Assembly: GCA_900769405.1 (NCBI GenBank)
Contig: CAAGGL010000014.1
Location: 1-15,684, forward strand
DNA: 15,684 nt
Direction of reading: 5' to 3'
Source: an uncultured Alistipes sp.
Lineage (GTDB): Bacteria; Bacteroidota; Bacteroidia; Bacteroidales; Rikenellaceae
In this document: piece after piece, positions 1 through 6,781 of the stretch
How positions within the stretch are numbered: position 1 is the first letter of the stretch
Layout: the number at the start of each line of letters is the position of its first letter
Position numbers and translations under genes: made by a program
The notes under the pieces: model-generated
Databases searched by the model: none
The model's input: the letters and a program-made list of their open reading frames with translations, nothing else
What the model was told of the DNA's origin: nothing

Positions 1-128
1 CGGCGAGGCTTTCATCATAAGTCCTCATAAGTCATTGAACACCAGTGCCGCCATCATTATTTCCCCTCATTCGTTAGATTTTTCCAGAGATAATTCATAA
101 TTTTGAATCTTGAATTAACCGAAATAGT
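1..128. other. Left-edge intergenic region upstream of ygiQ
   Basis: No gene is supported here. The 9-mer TCATAAGTC occurs twice at 15-23 and 25-33, one helical turn apart, which could be an operator or chance. On the minus strand, ATG codons at 13-18 follow an AGGA and could open a leftward gene leaving the window, but six codons are too few to call it. AT-rich sequence at 90-118 resembles the AATTCA-type repeats seen in other gaps of this window. Confidence 0.5.
98..105 (+). promoter_or_regulatory. Candidate -7 promoter box for ygiQ
   Basis: TAATTTTG matches the Bacteroidetes -7 consensus TAnnTTTG and lies 23 nt before the ATG at 129, which would give a short leader. No good TTTG is seen at the -33 position, so the call is tentative. 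Confidence 0.45.
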
Positions 129-1955
129 ATGTCATTTCTTCCGACAACAGTCAAAGAGGTCGAGGCCTTAGGGTGGGACTACATCGATGTGGTTCTGTTC
201 ACGGGCGACGCATATATCGACCACCCGTCGTTTGGTGCGGCGGTCATCGGTCGTCTGCTCGAAGCCGAGGGCTATCGCGTGGCGATCGTGCCCCAGCCCA
301 ATTGGCGCGACGACCTGCGCGATTTCCGCAAGTTTGGGGCGCCGCGACTGTTCTTTGCCGTGTCGGGTGGCGCGATGGACTCGATGGTCAACCACTACAC
401 CGCCAACAAACGCCTGCGTAGCAACGACGCCTATACGGCGGGTGGTAAGGCGGGTTTCCGCCCCGATCGCGCGGTCAAGACATACACCCAGATACTCAAA
501 AAACTATATCCCCACGTCCCCGTTGTGGTCGGTGGTATCGAGGCGTCGCTGCGCCGATTGACCCACTACGACTATTGGGACGAGCGACTGATGCCCTCGC
601 TGCTTGTGGATAGTGGTGCCGATCTGCTGGTCTATGGTATGGGCGAGAAGGTGATTCAGGAGGTGGCCTCGGCAATGCGTAACGGATTCAATGCCAAGTT
701 GTTGCGCCGACTGCGACAGGTGGCTTTCGTTGCCGACCGCGAGTATGTCGATCGCCTCGACGAGGAGCAGACCATTCGCCTGCACTCCTACGAGCGTTGT
801 TGCGCCGACAAGCAGGCCTTCGCCGAGAATTTCACCCGCATCGAGACCCTCTCGAACCTCTTGGAGCAGACGCAGACGCTGGTTGAGGCGGTGGGCGAGC
901 GCTATGTGGTTGTCAATCCGCCACATACGACCCTCACGCAGAGCGAACTCGACCGCAGTTTCGACCTGCCCTACGAGCGTGCACCCCACCCGCGCTATCG
1001 CGGCAAGGGCGACATTCCCGCGTGGGAGATGATCAAGCACTCGGTAAATATCCATCGCGGTTGCTTCGGCGGTTGCAGTTTCTGCACCATCTCGGCTCAC
1101 CAGGGTAAGTTCATCAATTCGCGCTCGGAGCGTTCGATTCTCGCTGAGGTTGAGCGCATTACGCAAATGCCCGACTTCCGCGGTTACCTCTCCGATGTGG
1201 GTGCTCCGTCGGCAAATATGTACCAGATGGGGGGGCGCGACCGCGAGCTCTGTCGCCGTTGTCGCCGCCCGTCGTGCCTCCACCCGCGACGCTGCCCCAA
1301 CCTCAATAACGACCACCAGCCGCTGCTCGATCTCTACTCGAAGATCCGCGCGGTGAAGGGGGTGAAGAAGGCATTTATCGGCAGCGGAATTCGCTACGAT
1401 CTGTTCGACGATTCGAACTATCTGGCCACGGTCATCAAGCACCACACCTCGGGTCGATTGAAGGTCGCTCCCGAGCATACCGAGGACTCGGTTTTGCGCC
1501 TGATGCGCAAGCCGCCCTTTGCGATGTTCGAGCAACTGAATGCCGATTTCCACGCCGTTTGTCGCGCCGAAGGGCTTAATTATCAGTTGATTCCATATTT
1601 CATTTCGAGCCACCCCGGTTGCACCGAGGCCGATATGCGCGCGCTGTCGCAGAAGGTGCTCGGACGCCTGCACTTCACGCTCGAACAGGTGCAGGATCTG
1701 ACCCCGACGCCGATGACGCTCTCGTCGGTGATGTTCTATACGGGTATCGATCCCTATACGGGTGCGCCGCTATATGTGGCTCGCAATCAAGACGATAAGC
1801 GACGCCAAAAGTCATATTTCTTCCGCGACAATCAGCGTCCTTCGCGCCCGCAGAAGGGTGCGCCGACCCGCGTGTCGAATGCGGTCGGGGCGAAGGTTGG
1901 GGCGAAGACCGACGCGAGGACCGGTGCGCGTTCGCCAAAGCGCCGCAAGGGCTAA
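129..1955 (+). CDS. ygiQ: YgiQ family radical SAM protein (UPF0313)
   Basis: This is a 608-residue radical SAM protein of the YgiQ/UPF0313 family. The substrate and reaction of the family are not established. The cluster-binding CxxxCxxC motif is seen as CFGGCSFC (Cys312, Cys316, Cys319), where the three cysteines would hold the [4Fe-4S] cluster that cleaves S-adenosylmethionine. An N-terminal YgiQ domain precedes it. The family C-terminal segment follows, around VMFYTGIDPYTGAPLYV. The last 50 or so residues are a basic tail rich in Arg, Lys, Gly and Ala that looks disordered. The protein is shorter than E. coli YgiQ (about 740 residues), mainly at the ends. The ATG at 129 is 23 nt after a -7-like box, and no Shine-Dalgarno is visible. 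The gene is monocistronic, with a terminator just downstream. Family assignment is secure; function is unknown. Confidence 0.95.
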   Translation: MSFLPTTVKEVEALGWDYIDVVLFTGDAYIDHPSFGAAVIGRLLEAEGYRVAIVPQPNWRDDLRDFRKFGAPRLFFAVSGGAMDSMVNHYTANKRLRSNDAYTAGGKAGFRPDRAVKTYTQILKKLYPHVPVVVGGIEASLRRLTHYDYWDERLMPSLLVDSGADLLVYGMGEKVIQEVASAMRNGFNAKLLRRLRQVAFVADREYVDRLDEEQTIRLHSYERCCADKQAFAENFTRIETLSNLLEQTQTLVEAVGERYVVVNPPHTTLTQSELDRSFDLPYERAPHPRYRGKGDIPAWEMIKHSVNIHRGCFGGCSFCTISAHQGKFINSRSERSILAEVERITQMPDFRGYLSDVGAPSANMYQMGGRDRELCRRCRRPSCLHPRRCPNLNNDHQPLLDLYSKIRAVKGVKKAFIGSGIRYDLFDDSNYLATVIKHHTSGRLKVAPEHTEDSVLRLMRKPPFAMFEQLNADFHAVCRAEGLNYQLIPYFISSHPGCTEADMRALSQKVLGRLHFTLEQVQDLTPTPMTLSSVMFYTGIDPYTGAPLYVARNQDDKRRQKSYFFRDNQRPSRPQKGAPTRVSNAVGAKVGAKTDARTGARSPKRRKG

Positions 1956-1979
1956 TCCCGCATTATATATAATATAGGT

Positions 1980-2012
1980 GTCGCAGTCCATTGCGGGGTG
2001 CGGCTTTTTTTT
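1980..2012 (+). terminator. Intrinsic terminator of ygiQ
   Basis: GTCGCA (1980-1985) pairs with TGCGGC (1999-2004), with one T:G wobble, and is followed directly by eight Ts (2005-2012). It begins 24 nt after the ygiQ stop. The 3' arm and T-run resemble those of the rlmD terminator at the other end of the window. Confidence 0.7.
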
Positions 2013-2013
2013 A

Positions 2014-2041
2014 ATTCACGATTCACAATTCACGATTCACA
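2014..2041. repeat. Tandem ATTCAC(A/G) heptamers
   Basis: Four head-to-tail 7-bp units, ATTCACG, ATTCACA, ATTCACG and ATTCACA, follow the ygiQ terminator and run into ATTATT. The same heptamer recurs singly or in tandem at 2149-2158, 6632-6642 and 12404-12424, each time within about 75 nt upstream of a two-hairpin element. The 7-bp period suggests slippage; no function is known to me. Confidence 0.85.
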
Positions 2042-2066
2042 ATTATTTCCTTTGGCGCAACTTCTC

Positions 2067-2136
2067 TCATCATTGGCGGGTGGGGGGCTCGCCCGCAGGG
2101 CGACCCGCCAATGATGACACGCCTCGTCGAGGCGTG
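2067..2136 (+). repeat. Two-hairpin element, copy A
   Basis: The outer stem is 15 bp: TCATCATTGGCGGGT (2067-2081) with 2103-2117, perfect. The 5' side carries an unpaired GGGGGGCT (2082-2089). The inner hairpin is CGCCC, loop GCA, GGGCG (2090-2102). A second perfect 8-bp hairpin starts at the very next base: CACGCCTC, loop GTC, GAGGCGTG (2118-2136). The copy sits between the convergent ygiQ and rpmH genes. Its first 57 bp including flank match copy F at the right end except for one loop base. Confidence 0.9.
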
Positions 2137-2180
2137 GGGCGTTTCAGTTCACAATTATTGACTTTGCGTTTGTGATTTTC

Positions 2181-2242
2181 CAATTTCTGCGGCTGGGGGG
2201 CGGCCTTTGGCCGAGCCGCAGAAATTGCCCACCGAAGGTGGG
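2181..2242 (+). repeat. Two-hairpin element, copy B
   Basis: The outer stem is a perfect 14 bp: CAATTTCTGCGGCT (2181-2194) with 2214-2227. The 5' bulge is GGGGGG (2195-2200). The inner hairpin is CGGCC, loop TTT, GGCCG (2201-2213). The second hairpin, CCCACC, loop GAA, GGTGGG (2228-2242), abuts it. It lies 44 nt after copy A in the same orientation and shares almost no stem sequence with it. TTCACAATTATTG at 2148-2160 precedes it. Confidence 0.85.
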
Positions 2243-2277
2243 AGTGAAAGGCGGCGTGGGGCGGGAATAGTAAGCAC

Positions 2278-2309
2278 AAAAAAAAGAGCCACCCGATTTG
2301 GGTAGCTCT
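2278..2309 (-). terminator. Intrinsic terminator of rpmH
   Basis: Read on the minus strand, AGAGCTACCC pairs with GGGTGGCTCT (one U:G wobble) around a 5-nt loop and is followed by an eight-T run (A-run 2278-2285 on the plus strand, the last base shared with the stem). It begins 26 nt after the rpmH stop. Confidence 0.85.
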
Positions 2310-2335
2310 TTGTTAGGCGTTACCGTCTTACGCGA

Positions 2336-2497
2336 TTAAGCGTACTTGAAAGTAGCCTCGTCCGAAACGGTCAGCTTCTTGCGGCCCTTTGCACGACGTG
2401 CAGCCAATACCTTACGACCGTTAGCGGTTGCCATTCTCTGACGGAAACCGTGCTTGTTGATTCTCTTCCTGCGCGAAGGCTGGAATGTTCTTTTCAT
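2336..2497 (-). CDS. rpmH: 50S ribosomal protein L34
   Basis: This 53-residue protein is bL34, a small basic component of the large ribosomal subunit. It starts with the near-invariant MKRTFQPS, continues with RRKRINKHGFRQRM and carries the expected Arg/Lys-rich middle, ending in TFKYA, a C-terminal extension beyond the roughly 46-residue E. coli protein. An in-frame ATG two codons upstream (2501-2503) would add Met-Ala; the start at 2497 is chosen because it gives the canonical N-terminus. The gene stands alone, with its own promoter at 2553-2583 and a strong terminator. The rnpA neighbour usual in many other bacteria is absent here. Confidence 0.97.
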   Translation of the reverse strand: MKRTFQPSRRKRINKHGFRQRMATANGRKVLAARRAKGRKKLTVSDEATFKYA

Positions 2498-2552
2498 CGC
2501 CATAACTCTATCTTTTTATATTTTGTTTTCAAAAAACTGTCCTTTGCGGAGT

Positions 2553-2583
2553 GCAAAGGTATAACATTTTTGGCTTTTCCAAA
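2553..2583 (-). promoter_or_regulatory. rpmH promoter (-33/-7 type)
   Basis: On the minus strand the -7 box TACCTTTGC (2553-2561) fits TAnnTTTG, and TTTG at 2580-2583 lies 18 nt further upstream as a -33 element. This is the arrangement known for the Bacteroidetes housekeeping sigma factor. The leader to the ATG at 2497 would be about 50 nt. The same nine bases form the -7 box of rlmD. Confidence 0.75.
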
Positions 2584-2702
2584 AATTTTAGCAAAATATT
2601 TTGATGTTTAGGCGCTGAATTCCACACTACAAGCCCGATCGGAGCACCGAAATGCCCGATTTTTGGTCAAATTTTTTGCGCTCGCGCTCGAATTACTACT
2701 CT

Positions 2703-3017
2703 TTACGCCTCGCCCATATTGAATCCCATTGCCATCGCTTCGTCCGTCGAGGGCTGCATCTTAACCTCAATCTTTCCCATCGAGCTCTCGTAACGGGTGA
2801 TGTTATCCTGCAAGGTCATCATCAATCGCTTGGCGTGTTCAGGGGTCATTATGATGCGGCTCTGGACCTTAGCCTTGGGCATCGCCGGCAACATCGACGC
2901 AAAATCGAGAACAAACTCCGACGCCGAGTGGGTAATCACCACCAGGTTCGAGTAGCGGCCCTGTCCTGTCTGCTCGTCGATGCTGAGTTCCAACCCCATC
3001 TGTTGTACTTCTGCCAT
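2703..3017 (-). CDS. DUF3467 domain-containing protein
   Basis: The 104-residue product begins MAEVQQMGLELSIDEQTGQG and resembles the DUF3467 family of small bacterial proteins, whose function is not established. Visible family-like features are an acidic N-terminus, a hydrophobic core (YSNLVVITHSASEFVLDF), a central RIIMTPEHAKRL segment and a helical C-terminus rich in Met. There is no signal peptide or membrane segment, so it is probably cytosolic. An upstream in-frame ATG at 3077 would add 20 residues, but a TAATTTTGC promoter box (3038-3046) lies between the two starts, so the ATG at 3017 is preferred. It appears to be a single-gene unit between prfC and rpmH. Confidence 0.8.
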   Translation of the reverse strand: MAEVQQMGLELSIDEQTGQGRYSNLVVITHSASEFVLDFASMLPAMPKAKVQSRIIMTPEHAKRLMMTLQDNITRYESSMGKIEVKMQPSTDEAMAMGFNMGEA

Positions 3018-3037
3018 AGAATCTGCTTTTGATTGGT

Positions 3038-3046
3038 GCAAAATTA
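3038..3046 (-). promoter_or_regulatory. Candidate -7 box for the DUF3467 gene
   Basis: TAATTTTGC on the minus strand fits TAnnTTTG and ends 20 nt before the ATG at 3017. A TTTG lies upstream at only about 15 nt spacing, so the -33 element is weak. Confidence 0.55.
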
Positions 3047-3147
3047 TCGATTCGATACGTACAAAATTCTCGCCCATCCGAAAATTTATCTACCAATTAT
3101 TAACAATTTTGAGAAATAGCGCCCCGAAGTGCGGTTTACAATTAGAT

Positions 3148-3202
3148 TTTGAGGGGTGTTAGTGGCAGTTTTCACGAAAACTGCCGATATACTTCCCTCA
3201 AA
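3148..3202. repeat. Two-stem imperfect inverted repeat
   Basis: TTTGAGGG (3148-3155) pairs with CCCTCAAA (3195-3202). Inside it, separated by an unpaired stretch on each side, GGCAGTTTT (3164-3172) pairs perfectly with AAAACTGCC (3177-3185) around CACG. It lies in the 250-bp gap between prfC and the DUF3467 gene. It is separate from the prfC terminator, which lies 10 nt to its right, and has no T-run of its own. It could be a structured RNA, a protein-binding palindrome or the remnant of a mobile element. Confidence 0.7.
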
Positions 3203-3211
3203 CGAATTCAC

Positions 3212-3244
3212 AAAAAAAGGGCCGCGCCCGAAGGTGCAGCCCCT
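3212..3244 (-). terminator. Intrinsic terminator of prfC
   Basis: On the minus strand a G+C-rich stem of about 11 bp with one mismatch closes on a TTCG tetraloop and is followed by seven Ts (A-run 3212-3218 on the plus strand). It begins 24 nt after the prfC stop. T7 on the plus side too (3246-3252) could let it work in both directions. Confidence 0.85.
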
Positions 3245-3267
3245 GTTTTTTTGATTCGCGTGGCGGG

Positions 3268-4845
3268 TTAGAACTCCGATGTGAAGTGGAAACGGATGTC
3301 GGGGAAGTTCTCCTGCGCCAAAGCCAATGCGTAGCTCGTGTCGGCAAGGAAGACGTCACGACCGTGCTTATCGACCGCCATATTGGTGTGCTTACGGCGC
3401 TTGAAGTCGGTCAGCTGTGCGGCGTTGTCGCTCTCGATCCAGCAAGCCTTGTAGATCGAAATCGGCTCGTAGCGGCACTTGGCGCCATACTCGTGCTCCA
3501 AACGGTACTGGATAACCTCGAACTGCAACGCTCCGACCGTACCGATGATCTTGCGACCGTTGAGCGACGAGGTGAACAACTGCGCCACACCCTCGTCCAT
3601 CAGCTGGTCGATGCCCTTGCTGAGCTGTTTGAATTTCATCGGGTCGGCGTTCTCGATATAGCGGAACAGCTCGGGCGCAAACGAAGGAATACCCGTGAAG
3701 GTGAGCTTCTCGCCCTCGGTGAACGTGTCGCCGATCTTGAAGTTACCCGTGTCGTGCAGACCCACGATGTCGCCCGGGTAGGCGAAGTCGATAACCGACT
3801 TTTTCTCGGCCATAAATGCCGTCGGCGACGAGAACTTCAACTGCTTGCCGCTACGCACGTGGAGGTAGTTCTTGTTACGCTCGAACGTGCCTGAACAGAT
3901 CTTCAAGAAGGCGATTCGGTCGCGGTGGTTGGGGTCCATATTTGCGTGAATCTTGAAGACAAAGCCGGTCATCTTCTGCTCCGCAGGCTCGATCGGACGC
4001 TGCGAGGTGGTCGAGGGGCGGGGCGAGGGAGCGATGTTGATGAAGCACTCCAACAGCTCGCGCACACCGAAGTTGTTGATCGCACTACCGAAGAATACGG
4101 GTGCCAGCTCGCCACGCAGGTAGGCCTCGCGGTCGAAGGGCTCATAGACGCCATCGACCAGCTCCACGTCGTCGCGCAGCTGCTGCGCGTAGCGACCGAT
4201 ATATTTCTCCAAGTCGGGGCTATCGAGCTTGATATCAACTGTTTCGGCGTCGGCCGTCAGGCGTTCGTCCGAGAGGAAAAGCGACAGATTCTGCTCGAAA
4301 ATGTTGTACACACCCTTGAACGAGGGGCCGTTGCTGATGGGGAACGCCAGCGGGCGCACCTTGATCTGCAACTCGTTCTCGACCTCGTCCAGCAGGTCGA
4401 ACGGATCCTTCGACGGGCGGTCCAACTTATTGATATAGACCATCACGGGGGTCTTGCGCATACGGCAGACATTCATCAGTCGGCGGGTCTGGGTCTCGAC
4501 ACCCTTCGCGCCGTCGATAACGATGATTACGCTATCGACCGCCGTCAGTGTGCGGTAGGTATCCTCGGCAAAGTCCTCGTGACCGGGGGTGTCGAGGATA
4601 TTGATCTTGCAGCCGCCATACTCGAATCCCATCACCGACGTGGCAACCGAGATACCGCGCTGACGCTCGATCTCCATAAAGTCCGAGGTTGCGGTCTTCT
4701 TGATTTTGTTGCTCTTGACGGCACCTGCGACGTGGATCGCGCCACCGAACAGCAGCAATTTTTCGGTCAAAGTTGTCTTACCAGCATCGGGGTGGCTGAT
4801 GATGGCGAATGTACGCCTGCGTGTGATCTCTTCTTGTAAGGTCAT
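3268..4845 (-). CDS. prfC: Peptide chain release factor 3 (RF3)
   Basis: RF3 is the translational GTPase that removes RF1 or RF2 from the ribosome after peptide release. The 525-residue length is close to E. coli RF3 (529). GTPase motifs are seen in order: P-loop SHPDAGKTT (17-25), switch region RGISVATS (63-70), DTPGHEDF (85-92) and NKLD (139-142). The EF-Tu-like domain 2 and the RF3-specific C-terminal domain (TVGALQFEVIQYRLEHEYGA) follow. The frame stays open to a TTG at 4878, but that codon lies inside the -7 promoter box, so the ATG at 4845 (MTLQEEITRRRTF) is the start. It has its own promoter and a strong terminator. Confidence 0.97.
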   Translation of the reverse strand: MTLQEEITRRRTFAIISHPDAGKTTLTEKLLLFGGAIHVAGAVKSNKIKKTATSDFMEIERQRGISVATSVMGFEYGGCKINILDTPGHEDFAEDTYRTLTAVDSVIIVIDGAKGVETQTRRLMNVCRMRKTPVMVYINKLDRPSKDPFDLLDEVENELQIKVRPLAFPISNGPSFKGVYNIFEQNLSLFLSDERLTADAETVDIKLDSPDLEKYIGRYAQQLRDDVELVDGVYEPFDREAYLRGELAPVFFGSAINNFGVRELLECFINIAPSPRPSTTSQRPIEPAEQKMTGFVFKIHANMDPNHRDRIAFLKICSGTFERNKNYLHVRSGKQLKFSSPTAFMAEKKSVIDFAYPGDIVGLHDTGNFKIGDTFTEGEKLTFTGIPSFAPELFRYIENADPMKFKQLSKGIDQLMDEGVAQLFTSSLNGRKIIGTVGALQFEVIQYRLEHEYGAKCRYEPISIYKACWIESDNAAQLTDFKRRKHTNMAVDKHGRDVFLADTSYALALAQENFPDIRFHFTSEF

Positions 4846-4874
4846 TTTCTTGTTGTAAATCAATTTTTCAGGCC

Positions 4875-4883
4875 GCAAAGATA
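4875..4883 (-). promoter_or_regulatory. Candidate -7 box for prfC
   Basis: TATCTTTGC on the minus strand fits TAnnTTTG and lies 29 nt before the ATG at 4845. No clear -33 TTTG is seen at the right spacing. The box decides the prfC start. Confidence 0.6.
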
Positions 4884-4959
4884 GTGAAAATATTCAATCT
4901 TGCCGACCGTTCGAAAATAATATATCTAAGCTACTTATTGTGAATCCGACTCGATTACT

Positions 4960-6621
4960 TTACATCAAAAAGAGTAGAATCAGCTGAACTAAAACTACCT
5001 TCGTGAACATCGCCAACGGATAGACCGTCGCGTACGAAACCGAGGCATTGTCGCCCTCGATCGTGTCGTTGGCGTAGTTTAATGCCATCGGATTGGCCAT
5101 ACTGCCGCACAACATTCCGCACATCGTCGCAAAGTCCAAGTGCTTAACTCTCAGCGCATAAAGACCCATAATCAGGATCGGCACAACGGTGATTAGGAAG
5201 CCTGCGGCGATCCACAGTGCACCCTCGGGGCGCATCACCGTTTCGAAAAATTGAGCACCTGCATCGAGTCCCAAGCAGGCCAAATAGAGAGCCAATCCCA
5301 AGCCACGAAGCATCAAATTGGCGCTGCGCGTGGTGTAAGTAATCAAGCCAAATCGGGGTCCGAACGTACCAACTAAGATACCTACAATGATCGGTCCGCC
5401 CGCCAATCCGAGTCGAACGGGCGACGACATACCGGGCATTGTCAGCGGCACCGCACCCAGCGCAAGTCCCAAAATCAGACCGATGAAGATCGACATCAGG
5501 TTGGGCTCGCTCAGCTCCTTCGAGGCGTTGCCGAGCTTCTTCTCGACGCGCTCGATCGAGGGCTCCTCGCCCACAACCATCACACGGTCACCGAGTTGCA
5601 GCACCAGATCGGGTGTCGCAAGCAGGGGCACACCACTGCGGTAGATACGCGAAATGTTGATGCCGTAGCTGTTGCGCAGGCGCAGCGAGCCGAGGCGTTT
5701 ACCGTTGATTTCGGGGCGCGTGATCAGGATACTGCGCGAGAGAAGCTGGCGGTCGATCTTGTTCCAATCGACGTCGCCACGGTTCCAATCGGTCTGCTCG
5801 CGCTCGCCAAAAAGCACCGTCAGCATCTCCGCATCGCGCTCCGACGCCGTCACCAGCAGTCGGTCGCCAAGCTCGATCGTAGTCTTGCCGTCGGGTACCG
5901 ACACCTTGCCTTCGCGCCACACGCGCGAAATCACGAACTGAATGTTGCTCAGCTCGGCAACCTTTGCAAGCGTCTTGCCCGCAATCGCCTTATTACTAAC
6001 CACAAAGGTGGCGATGTAGGTCGTATTTACGTGCTCGGCATCGGGTGCGGCGAAGTCCTCCTTACGCGCAAAAAACTTGCGAATGATGATGATCGCCAAG
6101 ATCACTCCCACAACACCCAGCGGGTAGGTCACCGCGCAACTCAGCGCCGCGCCATTGGCCGACACGCCCAGCTGCGACAGCGTCTGCTGCGCCGCACCGA
6201 GTGCGGGTGTATTGGTCGTTGCACCGCACAGGATACCCATCATATCGGGTAGCGGAATGGGGGTGATGAAGGTCAGTCCGATGGCCATTGCCGTGCCGAT
6301 CAGTGCGACACCTAAGCCCAACAGATTCAGGCGCATACCGCCGCTGCGGAAGGCACTGAAAAAGCCCGGGCCGACCTGCAAACCAAGCTCATAGACGAAG
6401 ATGATCAGACCGAAGTTCTGGGCGAAGGTCAGCATCTGCGGATCGACCTTCAAGCCGATGTGGCCCGCCAGAATACCCGCAAAAAATACGAACGTCACGC
6501 CCAGCGAGAGCCCCTTGATGCGCACTCGCCCAAGCATCAAACCCACCGCGCAGATGGTCGAAATGACGACCACGGCCTGCAACGGCGACGGTGTGAGATA
6601 GAGGGTTTCAAACCAACTCAT
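4960..6621 (-). CDS. AspT/YidE/YbjL family transporter
   Basis: This 553-residue inner-membrane protein has the layout of the aspartate:alanine antiporter family. A first membrane half (about residues 10-190) is followed by two tandem TrkA-C (RCK_C) regulatory domains (about 205-285 and 290-370), then a second membrane half (about 375-553). The halves are repeats of each other. Family signatures include CGATTNTPALGAAQQTL in the first half and MCGSMANPMALNYAND in the equivalent place of the second. E. coli YidE is also 553 residues. AspT exchanges aspartate for alanine, but most paralogues have no known substrate, and substrate cannot be read from the sequence. No -7 box is clear; the leader has ATTCACA-type sequence and small hairpins. 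The nearby S46 peptidase may release acidic dipeptides, so a link is tempting but unproven. Confidence 0.9.
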   Translation of the reverse strand: MSWFETLYLTPSPLQAVVVISTICAVGLMLGRVRIKGLSLGVTFVFFAGILAGHIGLKVDPQMLTFAQNFGLIIFVYELGLQVGPGFFSAFRSGGMRLNLLGLGVALIGTAMAIGLTFITPIPLPDMMGILCGATTNTPALGAAQQTLSQLGVSANGAALSCAVTYPLGVVGVILAIIIIRKFFARKEDFAAPDAEHVNTTYIATFVVSNKAIAGKTLAKVAELSNIQFVISRVWREGKVSVPDGKTTIELGDRLLVTASERDAEMLTVLFGEREQTDWNRGDVDWNKIDRQLLSRSILITRPEINGKRLGSLRLRNSYGINISRIYRSGVPLLATPDLVLQLGDRVMVVGEEPSIERVEKKLGNASKELSEPNLMSIFIGLILGLALGAVPLTMPGMSSPVRLGLAGGPIIVGILVGTFGPRFGLITYTTRSANLMLRGLGLALYLACLGLDAGAQFFETVMRPEGALWIAAGFLITVVPILIMGLYALRVKHLDFATMCGMLCGSMANPMALNYANDTIEGDNASVSYATVYPLAMFTKVVLVQLILLFLM

Positions 6622-6631
6622 AGTATTGATA

Positions 6632-6685
6632 ATTCACAATTAGTCTTGTTTGTAAGACTGAAAGACAAAATCTGCCATTGTTGGC
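6632..6685. other. Heptamer and small hairpins upstream of the transporter gene
   Basis: ATTCACAATTA (6632-6642) is followed by a hairpin AGTCTT, loop of 6, AAGACT (6642-6659), and another, GCCA, TTGT, TGGC (6674-6685). They lie between the transporter ATG and two-hairpin copy C, and would form part of the transporter leader if transcription begins upstream. No promoter box is recognised. Confidence 0.55.
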
Positions 6686-6690
6686 GTGCG

Positions 6691-6757
6691 CACACTCGCG
6701 GGCTGGGGCGGTCGCCCAAAGGGCGAGCCCGTGAGTGTGTCAAAATCAAAGATTTTG
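6691..6757 (+). repeat. Two-hairpin element, copy C
   Basis: The outer stem is 14 bp, CACACTCGCGGGCT (6691-6704) with 6726-6739, containing one G:T pair. The 5' bulge is GGGGCGG (6705-6711). The inner hairpin is TCGCCC, loop AAA, GGGCGA (6712-6726, the last A shared with the outer stem). The second hairpin CAAAATC, AAA, GATTTTG (6741-6757) follows after one base. It ends 24 nt from the stop codon of the leftward S46 peptidase gene. Confidence 0.9.
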
Positions 6758-6781
6758 CCGATTAATTTTGAAACTTAAATT

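Noticed and set aside
1..18. Start of a leftward gene (ATGATGAAAGCC on the minus strand)
   Set aside because: Only six codons are visible; an AGGA precedes it but that is not enough to call a gene.
504..1673. Long minus-strand open frame opposite ygiQ
   Set aside because: It is a shadow of the G+C-rich ygiQ frame; its product has no recognisable domain and the plus frame has all family motifs.
2067..2136. Two-hairpin copies as plain intrinsic terminators
   Set aside because: None has a T-run on the relevant strand, and ygiQ, rpmH and rlmD already have separate proper terminators.
2067..2242. Copies A and B as a two-unit CRISPR array
   Set aside because: The two copies share only the core pattern, not a repeat sequence; no spacer-length regularity or cas genes are present.
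1978..2279. Short frames in the ygiQ-rpmH gap
   Set aside because: They run through the terminator, heptamers and hairpin elements, and have low-complexity translations.
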